NCBI GenBank assembly: GCA_947177595.1
Contig: CAMWUZ010000103.1
Coordinates: 1-6,245, forward strand
Direction: 5' to 3'
Length of the DNA: 6,245 bases
Origin: an uncultured Porphyromonadaceae bacterium
GTDB taxonomy: Bacteria; Bacteroidota; Bacteroidia; Bacteroidales; Muribaculaceae
Part shown: positions 1-5,594 of the stretch, piece after piece
Layout of the letters: each line of letters starts with the position of its first letter
Numbering within the stretch: position 1 is the first letter of the stretch
Position numbers and translations under genes: made by a program
Notes under the pieces: generated by a model
What the model was told of the DNA's origin: nothing
Database searches by the model: none
Seen by the model: the letters and a program-made list of their open reading frames with translations, nothing else

Positions 1-1319
1 TTGAGGCGATAGAGAAATTCGGATCAGACCCCTTGAGATGGTATATGATTGCCAACTCTTCGCCGTGGGATAATCTCAAATTTGACGAAGCGGGTGTGCA
101 GGAAGTTGCCCGTAAGCTCTTCGCTACACTCTACAACACATACTCCTTCTTTGCCCTGTATGCCAATGTGGATGATTTTGACCCCGAGGTACCTCAGGTG
201 CCGGTTAAGGATCGTCCCGAAATTGACCGCTGGATTCTCTCGTTGCTCAATTCACTTATTGCCGAGGTTGATGCTGACCTCAACGACTACGAACCCACAA
301 AAGCGGCGCGAGCTATCAACGATTTTGTGTGCGACAACCTCAGCAACTGGTATGTGCGTCTCAACCGCAAGAGATTCTGGGGTGGAGAGATGAACGATGA
401 CAAACTCAGCGCTTTCCAGACACTTTATACCTGTCTCCGCACTGTCGCCCTCCTTATCGCGCCTATCGCACCGTTCTACGCCGACCGGCTCTATGCTGAC
501 CTCAACCCCGGTGCCAAGTCTGTTCACCTTGCAGCCTTCCCGGTATCGGATACTGCCCTTATCGATAAGAATCTCGAGGAGAGAATGCACCTTGCCCAGA
601 CAGTCACATCTATGGTGCTCGCGCTCCGACGCAAAGCCGCGATCAAGGTACGTCAGCCACTGCAGGCAATCATCGTGCCGGCGCTCAATGATGGAATGGC
701 GCAGGATCTTGAAAAAATCAAACCGCTCCTCCTCGGCGAGGTTAATGTCAAGGAACTCCGGATTGTTGACGCTACTGGCGACGGTATGCTCGTCAAGAAA
801 GTTAAACCCGATTTCAAGAAACTCGGACCAAAGTTCGGCAAAACCATGAAGCAGGTTGCCGCTGCGGTTCAGGCTATGACTCAGCAGCAGATTGCCGATC
901 TTGAGAAAGACGGCACTGTCACTCTTGATGCTGCCGGCACTCCTGCCGTTATTGAGAAAGCCGATGTGGAAATTATCTCTCAGGATATTCCCGGATGGCT
1001 CGTTGCTAATGAAGGCTCGGTCACTGTGGCGCTTGATGTCACTGTTACCGACGAACTCAAGGCGGAAGGTATCGCCAGGGATATTGTCAACAGAATTCAG
1101 AATATCCGCAAGAGCAGAGGATTCGATATCACCGACCGTATAACCCTCGTTTTCGAACCTAATACCGAAACCGATGCGGCTGTTGCCGGCTATGCCGACT
1201 ATATCGCCCGTCAGGTACTCGCCGATGCCGTGACTGTTGCCCAGCTAACCGGCAAAAACGGAGTGGAAGCACTTGACCTTGACGGCACCGAAGTCAAAGT
1301 TGCCGTCAATAAAGTTTGA
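1..1319 (+). CDS. ileS: Isoleucyl-tRNA synthetase, C-terminal part (5' end outside window)
   Basis: IleRS charges tRNA-Ile with isoleucine in the cytoplasm. The reading frame is open from the first base (first whole codon at 3), so this is a window-edge partial, about 439 codons of an enzyme usually over 1,000 residues long. The catalytic core and KMSKS loop are outside; the visible part begins just after them with SDPLRWYMIANSSPWDNLKF. Next comes the helical anticodon-binding domain, with SNWYVRLNRKRFW (342-380) and APIAPFYADRLY (459-494). The tail carries KPDFKKLGPKFGK (804-842) and the GIARDIVNRIQNIRKSRGF block (within 1053-1142), which are hallmarks of the eukaryote-like (type 2) IleRS of Bacteroidota. 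The fragment has only two cysteines and no CxxC pair, so the C-terminal zinc finger of E. coli-type IleRS is absent. Type 2 enzymes are known for low mupirocin sensitivity; that is family knowledge and was not shown here. It stops at TGA 1317-1319, 6 bp before the next gene. Confidence 0.97.
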   Translation, partial: EAIEKFGSDPLRWYMIANSSPWDNLKFDEAGVQEVARKLFATLYNTYSFFALYANVDDFDPEVPQVPVKDRPEIDRWILSLLNSLIAEVDADLNDYEPTKAARAINDFVCDNLSNWYVRLNRKRFWGGEMNDDKLSAFQTLYTCLRTVALLIAPIAPFYADRLYADLNPGAKSVHLAAFPVSDTALIDKNLEERMHLAQTVTSMVLALRRKAAIKVRQPLQAIIVPALNDGMAQDLEKIKPLLLGEVNVKELRIVDATGDGMLVKKVKPDFKKLGPKFGKTMKQVAAAVQAMTQQQIADLEKDGTVTLDAAGTPAVIEKADVEIISQDIPGWLVANEGSVTVALDVTVTDELKAEGIARDIVNRIQNIRKSRGFDITDRITLVFEPNTETDAAVAGYADYIARQVLADAVTVAQLTGKNGVEALDLDGTEVKVAVNKV

Positions 1320-1325
1320 TGCAGA

Positions 1326-1712
1326 ATGGAAATGGAAAACAAGAAAACAAGATATTCCGACGAAGAGCTGCAGGAGTTCAAGGAACTCATTCTCGAAAAA
1401 CTTGAGAAAGCGAAGAAAGACTATGAGCTACTGAAAGCTGATGTCACCAATACCGAAGGCAATGATATTGCCGACACATCACCCACATTCAAGATTCTTG
1501 AAGAGGGTGCGAGCACCCTTGGCAAAGAAGAGGCGGGAAGACTTGCGCAGCGTCAGCTCAAATTCATTCAGCACCTTCAGGCGGCACTCGTCAGGATTGA
1601 AAACAAAACCTATGGCATCTGCCGTGCCACCGGTCAGCTCATTCCAAAGGAAAGACTCCGTGCCGTACCTCACGCAACTCTCGGTATTGACCAGAAGAAC
1701 ATCAAGCACTGA
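1326..1712 (+). CDS. TraR/DksA-family regulator with degenerate zinc finger
   Basis: This 128-residue protein belongs to the TraR/DksA family, whose members enter the RNA polymerase secondary channel and often act with ppGpp. Residues 10-95 are charged and helical, matching the DksA coiled coil. The turn contains D47-I-A-D50-T-S52, which fits the DxxDxA tip motif of E. coli DksA with Ala changed to Ser. The zinc-finger region (TYGIC99, ending near LGIDQK) is recognisable, but only Cys99 of the four expected cysteines remains; the others are Thr102, Gly120 and Gln123. From memory, Bacteroidales homologues share this degeneration, so it looks like a lineage trait and not damage. ATG 1326 is chosen; a second in-frame ATG at 1332 is possible. 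The gene starts 6 bp after ileS and its TGA overlaps the lspA ATG by one base, so it is surely co-transcribed. Whether it acts as a true DksA or a paralogue cannot be decided here, so no symbol is given. Confidence 0.92.
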   Translation: MEMENKKTRYSDEELQEFKELILEKLEKAKKDYELLKADVTNTEGNDIADTSPTFKILEEGASTLGKEEAGRLAQRQLKFIQHLQAALVRIENKTYGICRATGQLIPKERLRAVPHATLGIDQKNIKH

Positions 1713-2338
1713 TGAAATCACATAAAGGACTATTGGCGCTCGCGGTTATCCTGGTGGTAATCATTCTTGACCAGATTATCAAAATCTGGGTCAAAACCCA
1801 CTTCTATCTCGGCGAGGACTATCGTATTTTCAACTGGTTTCAGCTCGTTTTCGTGCAAAACAACGGTATGGCGTTTGGCATGGAGATGGGTAGCAAGCTC
1901 TTCCTCACTCTTTTCCGGATTGTCGCGGTTGCAGCCCTTGTTTGGATAATCTTAAGGATAAAAGACAAACAATGGGTATCAACGGGCTTCATAGTGTGTA
2001 TTGCCCTCATCACCGCCGGAGCTGCAGGAAATATAATTGACTGTGTGTTGTATGGCATTATATTCAACAACCCCTATCCTCCGGAGGTCGCTGTGCTCTT
2101 CCCCGAGGGAGGAGGATATGCGTCGCTTTTCCATGGCATGGTTGTCGATATGTTCTACTTCCCGCTGTTCAGTTTCGACTGGCCGGAATGGATTCCGTGG
2201 ATCGGAGGCAGAAACTTCCTCTTTTTCCAGCCGGTATTCAATCTCGCCGATGCCGCTATATCGGTTGGCATGATTGTACTGGTTCTCTTCTACGGTAAAT
2301 ATCTCACCACAGACCACTCTTCTTTAGCCGAAAAATGA
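1712..2338 (+). CDS. lspA: Lipoprotein signal peptidase (signal peptidase II)
   Basis: LspA is an inner-membrane aspartyl protease that removes the signal peptide from diacylated prolipoproteins just before the lipidated cysteine. All family blocks are present: an N-terminal membrane helix with D20-Q; QNNGMAFG (residues 50-56); AGAAGNIID (102-110); VVDM with catalytic Asp146; and FNLADAAI with catalytic Asp180. Four hydrophobic stretches fit the usual four membrane helices (about 6-24, 62-82, 90-112 and 178-195). At 208 residues it is longer than the roughly 165 of E. coli LspA. The extra length lies around 116-145 and 151-175, between GNxxD and the two catalytic blocks, and I recall the same expansion in other Bacteroidota. 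The Arg of the usual GNxxDR is Cys111 here. Its ATG shares a base with the upstream TGA, and its end overlaps the next start as ATGA. The adjacent downstream gene encodes a lipoprotein that would be its substrate. Confidence 0.97.
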   Translation: MKSHKGLLALAVILVVIILDQIIKIWVKTHFYLGEDYRIFNWFQLVFVQNNGMAFGMEMGSKLFLTLFRIVAVAALVWIILRIKDKQWVSTGFIVCIALITAGAAGNIIDCVLYGIIFNNPYPPEVAVLFPEGGGYASLFHGMVVDMFYFPLFSFDWPEWIPWIGGRNFLFFQPVFNLADAAISVGMIVLVLFYGKYLTTDHSSLAEK

Positions 2339-3150
2339 AACTCCCGAAATCTCTCCCGGCAATCTTTATTATTGCCATAACACTTACGGCGTGTTCAAAA
2401 ACACCTTCCGGAGTCATAGGCAAGGAAAAAATGGCAAGAATTATTGCGGATTTATCTATCGCTGAAGCGGTGGTTGAAACCGATTACCACAATTTCACAT
2501 CCGACACAGCCAGATTAATACTCAAGCAATCCGTTCTTGCTAAAAACAAAGTCACACCGCAGCAAATGGACTCATCCCTGCGCTGGTATGGCAGAAATAT
2601 GGATCTGCTTGTCGAGGTCTATGACCGGGCTATCGAAATGACACAGGAGGATCTGAAGCGCAACGCTATTGATGCCTCCGTCCCCACTCATAACCAACCC
2701 TCATCCATTTACGCTACCGAAGGTGACTCGGTTGACCTTTGGAATGCGCGCCCAAACCGTCTTTTTGCGGCCAATATGCCGACGAATCTATCCACATTTC
2801 ACCTCACCACCGACAGAAACTGGCAGAGCGGCGACATATTTACCCTGTCAGGCAAGGTTATCGGCGCTGTTAACCCTCTCCACTTCTCCATTACCGCCGA
2901 GTATCACGACGGTAGCAGGGAATATATATCCTCCTCTGCATACGGTAGCGACTGGCTTCGCCTGAAACTCCCGCTTAATCCTGACAAAACAGCCTCCACA
3001 GTCTATGGTTATATATTATACACTCCGCAGGGTGGCGAAGTGGTTGCACTCGACTCCATCTCTCTTGTGAGAACCAGACAGAATCCGCAGGCTGAGTCAT
3101 TGAGAAAAAGCGTAAATACCTTTGCCCAAGACTATGACCACCTGCACTGA
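2335..3150 (+). CDS. DUF4296-domain lipoprotein
   Basis: This is a predicted 271-residue lipoprotein. The N-terminus is a lipoprotein signal peptide: a short basic start, a hydrophobic core (residues 7-18) and the lipobox LTAC with the modified cysteine at position 20. The residues after the cysteine (SKTPSG) are not acidic, so the surface-export signal of Bacteroidota lipoproteins is not obvious; a periplasm-facing outer-membrane location is the default inference. Residues 25-112 match DUF4296 as I know it: GKEKMARIIADLSIAEA, then KNKVTPQQMDSSLRWYGRN, then LLVEVYDRAIE. After a linker (115-140), residues 150-248 look like a beta-sandwich, with alternating hydrophobic strands and an end of the form LDSISLVRTR. 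The function is unknown for the family. Conserved placement after lspA in Bacteroidales suggests an envelope role (inference). Translation is probably coupled to lspA through the 4-bp overlap. Confidence 0.9.
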   Translation: MKLPKSLPAIFIIAITLTACSKTPSGVIGKEKMARIIADLSIAEAVVETDYHNFTSDTARLILKQSVLAKNKVTPQQMDSSLRWYGRNMDLLVEVYDRAIEMTQEDLKRNAIDASVPTHNQPSSIYATEGDSVDLWNARPNRLFAANMPTNLSTFHLTTDRNWQSGDIFTLSGKVIGAVNPLHFSITAEYHDGSREYISSSAYGSDWLRLKLPLNPDKTASTVYGYILYTPQGGEVVALDSISLVRTRQNPQAESLRKSVNTFAQDYDHLH

Positions 3151-3379
3151 GATAGCTCCCGGTGCGGCAGTTATGGCACATAGCATTATTTTTGAAGGCA
3201 AAAGATATCCCCTTTCAATAGCGCGTCATCTGCCTGACGGCTCATTATCCATAAAACCATATACAATTGAGATGCACACCACAGAATTCATCAATGGTAC
3301 TGTTGCGATTGAAAAAAAATCAGACGGGAGATATTGCGTTATCCCACAGAAGCACGGCGATATAGAAGCACGGCGATAA
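3134..3379 (+). CDS. Small hypothetical protein at the operon end
   Basis: I do not recognise this 81-codon frame, but it reads as a real protein. It has balanced composition and a soluble beta-type core (AHSIIFEGKRYPLSIARHL, then PDGSLSIKPYTIEMH, then TTEFINGTVAI), with no signal peptide or membrane segment. Two starts are plausible. ATG 3134 overlaps the lipoprotein gene by 17 bp. ATG 3173 lies 22 bp after its stop and gives 68 residues. A TTG at 3122 is unlikely. There is no Shine-Dalgarno motif to decide. The DG-x-L/I then T-x-F-x-x-G spacing vaguely recalls the small N-terminal beta domain of amidohydrolases, which in some Bacteroides sit at this place in the operon; this is weak, from memory, and would make it a lone remnant or stand-alone domain. 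Its last 41 bp run antisense into the convergent permease gene, and its stop lies in a short tandem repeat. Confidence 0.6.
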   Translation: MTTCTEIAPGAAVMAHSIIFEGKRYPLSIARHLPDGSLSIKPYTIEMHTTEFINGTVAIEKKSDGRYCVIPQKHGDIEARR

Positions 3380-4418
3380 TGGCGTAGATAATATTCGGAA
3401 TCCACATCGCCACCATCGGGCTGGTATAACCGCTCACTGCAAATGTCGATGTCACTGTCATAAACAGTATGTAGCTGAAACTCAACACAAGTCCTATACC
3501 TATATTGATTCCCATGCCACCCTTCACCTTACGGCTGCTGAGCGACATTCCTATCACCGTGAGGATAAATGCTGCGGCAGTCACTGCGTAGCGCCGGTGA
3601 TACTCTATCTCAAAATTCTTGATATTCGCCACACCCCTCTCTTTCTGACGGTTGATATACTTTATGAGCCGTGGGCTTGACAGCATCTCATGGTCGTTCG
3701 CCGCTATGAGAAAATCGCGCGGCTCGATCGCTATCACAGTGTCCAGCCTCGTGCCTCTGGTTATCACCTCCCGACTCCCCTTCAGGTCACGGATCATGTA
3801 ATCCCTCACGGTCCAGTTGTATAGAGTGTCGTAGTGTATTGTCTGTGCCGTCAGTCGGCTCACCAGCTTCTTATCTTTGAAGGTTTCCAGAGAAAAACGG
3901 TAACCCGTTTTGGAGGTATTGTCATATCGGCTGATGTAAGCGACTACACCTGGACTCACCTGAAGCTGGATATTGCTGCCGTAAGTCACAGCCTTGTTAC
4001 GCACGTATGTATTCTGATAGGCTATCCGCTTCACGTTTGCCGGAGGAATAATGTAACTTGACAGCACAAAAGTCGCAGCTGCTATCACTGCAGCACTCAC
4101 CATATAAGGAACAAGAAGCCTGCGGTAGCTCATTCCGGCACTCAGCATGGCGATGATTTCGCTGTTGTCGGCGAGTTTTGATGTAAAAAATATCACGGCT
4201 ATGAAAGTGAACAGCGGGCTGAACTGATTTGCGAAATATGGCAGAAAGTTAAGAAAATAGTCAAACAGTGTCGCTTTCAAAGGCGCTTTCAGAAAGGCAT
4301 CCAGCTTCTCGTTGATGTCAAACATCACCGTGATTGCAAGAATCAGTATTATGGCAAAAATATATGTGCCTAAGAACTTGCCTATTATATACCTGTCAAG
4401 AATTTTAGGACTTCTCAT
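3339..4418 (-). CDS. LptF/LptG (YjgP/YjgQ) family permease
   Basis: LptF and LptG form the membrane part of the LptB2FG transporter, which extracts lipopolysaccharide from the inner membrane and passes it to the periplasmic Lpt bridge. This 359-residue protein has the family layout: three N-terminal membrane helices (about 15-33, 62-80, 102-123), a periplasmic beta-jellyroll (about 130-270) and three C-terminal helices (about 277-294, 303-326, 334-353). The signature SKLADNSEIIAMLSAGMSYR (80-99) after helix 2 is the coupling region expected to meet the ATPase LptB. The C-terminal RKVKGGMGINIGIGL block is also typical. LptF and LptG are not separable by eye, so no symbol is given. The gene begins one base after the tgt stop (TGA-T-ATG), so the two are co-transcribed and probably translationally coupled. 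Its final 41 bp overlap a convergent small gene. No hairpin terminator follows the TAA; only a T8 run about 20 bp downstream is present. Confidence 0.94.
   Translation of the reverse strand: MRSPKILDRYIIGKFLGTYIFAIILILAITVMFDINEKLDAFLKAPLKATLFDYFLNFLPYFANQFSPLFTFIAVIFFTSKLADNSEIIAMLSAGMSYRRLLVPYMVSAAVIAAATFVLSSYIIPPANVKRIAYQNTYVRNKAVTYGSNIQLQVSPGVVAYISRYDNTSKTGYRFSLETFKDKKLVSRLTAQTIHYDTLYNWTVRDYMIRDLKGSREVITRGTRLDTVIAIEPRDFLIAANDHEMLSSPRLIKYINRQKERGVANIKNFEIEYHRRYAVTAAAFILTVIGMSLSSRKVKGGMGINIGIGLVLSFSYILFMTVTSTFAVSGYTSPMVAMWIPNIIYAIIAVLLYRRASVG
3348..3379. repeat. Two-copy tandem repeat, 16-bp period
   Basis: The 15-mer agaagcacggcgata occurs perfectly at 3348-3362 and again at 3364-3378, giving a 16-bp period. 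It lies where the small plus-strand gene and the minus-strand permease gene overlap tail to tail. In the permease it encodes IAVLL and LYRRAS in two different frames, because 16 is not a multiple of three. In the small gene it gives the end HGDIEARR and the stop codon. It may be a recent slippage duplication or a coincidence of coding constraint. Confidence 0.8.
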
Positions 4419-4419
4419 A

Positions 4420-5550
4420 TCACAGCCTGTTTGTCACCCGTTCTACCATTTCACGTTTCCATGTGGCGAAATCACCGGCGAGGATATGCTTGCGCGCCTC
4501 GCGTGTCAGCCACAGATAGAATGCGAGATTGTGAACGCTTGCTATCTGCATAGCAAGAATCTCCTGACTTATAAAGAGATGTCTGAGATAAGCCTTCGTG
4601 TAGGCTTGATCAACATAGCTTGTGCCCTCATCATCGATCACCGAGAAATCGTCAGCCCACTTCTTGTTGCGCATATTCATAACGCCACGGCTCGTAAACA
4701 GCATACCGTTGCGGGCGTTACGTGTAGGCATCACGCAGTCCATCATATCCACTCCGCGGTCTATCGCCTCAAGAATGTTTGCAGGAGTTCCCACCCCCAT
4801 GAGATAGCGTGGTTTGTCCTCCGGAAGAATCTCGTTGACAACCTCAATCATCTCATACATCACCTCGGTCGGCTCACCTACAGCAAGACCGCCTATTGCA
4901 TTGCCGTCAGCGCCCAGATCGCGCACGAACTTAGCGCTCTCACGGCGCAAACCGGGGTATGAACACCCCTGCACAATAGGGAAATAAGCCTGACTGTAGC
5001 CATACAGTCCCTCCGTCTCCTTATATCGTTTCCACCCGCGGGCAAGCCAGCGGTGGGTCAGGTCAAGGCTCTTGCGAGCGTATGCAAAATCGCTGTCGCC
5101 GGGAGGACACTCGTCAAGCGCCATCATTATATCAGCCCCGATAATACGCTCTATATCCACTACGTTTTCAGGAGTAAAGAGATGTTTCGAACCATCGATA
5201 TGGCTTCTGAACCAAGCGCCCTCCTCTTTCAGCTTACGGTTGGAACTCAACGAAAAAACCTGAAAGCCACCGCTATCGGTAAGAATAGGACGGTTCCACC
5301 CCATAAACTTGTGCAGACCGCCGGCTTTATAAAGAATTTCAGTACCGGGACGAAGATATAGATGATAGGTATTACCCAGAATAATCTGCGCATTGATGTC
5401 ATCTGTAAGCTCGTGACGATGAACAGCCTTTACGGATCCGACTGTTCCCACCGGCATGAAAACCGGAGTTTCTATAATACCGTGAGCCGTTCCGATCTCA
5501 CCCGCGCGGGCATTACTACCCGATGATTTTGCCTGCAACTGAAATTCCAT
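4420..5550 (-). CDS. tgt: tRNA-guanine transglycosylase (queuosine pathway)
   Basis: Tgt exchanges guanine at wobble position 34 of tRNAs with GUN anticodons for preQ1 (or, in salvagers, queuine), the committed tRNA step of queuosine synthesis. The 376-residue protein matches the bacterial family length. Visible motifs are TDSGGFQVFSL with catalytic Asp92, MALDEC (143-148), the base-recognition loop GGLAVGEP (220-227), and MMDCVMPTRNARNG with the nucleophile Asp271. The C-terminal zinc site is altered: in place of the usual CxCxxC the sequence is DEGTSYVDQ (307-315), so all three cysteines are lost, although VHNL keeps the fourth ligand, His340. I recall the same change in other Bacteroidota Tgt. 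ATG 5550 (MEFQLQAKSS) is chosen over an in-frame TTG at 5565, since the extra five codons lie inside the -7 promoter box. GGLAVGE is the bacterial form, but preQ1 versus queuine preference cannot be settled from sequence. It is followed directly by the LptF/G permease gene. Confidence 0.97.
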   Translation of the reverse strand: MEFQLQAKSSGSNARAGEIGTAHGIIETPVFMPVGTVGSVKAVHRHELTDDINAQIILGNTYHLYLRPGTEILYKAGGLHKFMGWNRPILTDSGGFQVFSLSSNRKLKEEGAWFRSHIDGSKHLFTPENVVDIERIIGADIMMALDECPPGDSDFAYARKSLDLTHRWLARGWKRYKETEGLYGYSQAYFPIVQGCSYPGLRRESAKFVRDLGADGNAIGGLAVGEPTEVMYEMIEVVNEILPEDKPRYLMGVGTPANILEAIDRGVDMMDCVMPTRNARNGMLFTSRGVMNMRNKKWADDFSVIDDEGTSYVDQAYTKAYLRHLFISQEILAMQIASVHNLAFYLWLTREARKHILAGDFATWKREMVERVTNRL

Positions 5551-5554
5551 GCCG

Positions 5555-5586
5555 CAAAAATACAAAAAAACCTACACCGACTGAAA
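5555..5586 (-). promoter_or_regulatory. Bacteroidales-type promoter of tgt
   Basis: Read on the minus strand, TATTTTTG (5562-5555) is an exact match to the Bacteroidota -7 consensus TAnnTTTG. A TTTC (5586-5583, consensus TTTG) lies upstream with a 20-nt spacer, right for the -33 element of the primary sigma factor. Only four bases (CGGC) separate the -7 box from the tgt ATG, so the transcript would start at or very near the start codon. The box fills most of the 44-bp gap after the BIG2 gene, suggesting that tgt and the permease have their own promoter. Confidence 0.6.
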
Positions 5587-5594
5587 AATCGCCG

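Noticed and set aside
33..35. TTG at 33 as a start for the first gene
   Set aside because: The frame is open to the window edge and the preceding residues (EAIEKFGSDP) are normal IleRS sequence, so this is an internal Leu codon.
252..590. Open frame of 112 codons antisense to ileS
   Set aside because: It lies wholly inside a strongly conserved synthetase domain, has no recognisable protein pattern, and is explained by codon bias of the gene on the other strand.
3312..3338. Possible terminator for the permease: T8 run on the minus strand about 20 bp after the stop
   Set aside because: The bases between the stop and the T run do not form a convincing GC-rich hairpin, and the run lies inside the small plus-strand gene.
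4312..4962. Plus-strand frame of 216 codons opposite the permease and tgt
   Set aside because: Both genes on the minus strand are confidently identified by family motifs; the antisense frame is rich in Cys and His with no family pattern and spans a gene boundary.
5551..5565. Upstream TTG start for tgt, adding five residues
   Set aside because: The extension is not seen in the family as I know it and coincides with the -7 promoter box; ATG 5550 gives the normal N-terminus.
5563..5594. Possible terminator for the BIG2 gene, with T runs after its stop
   Set aside because: No inverted repeat pairs up before the T runs; the T-rich stretch is better explained as promoter sequence for tgt.
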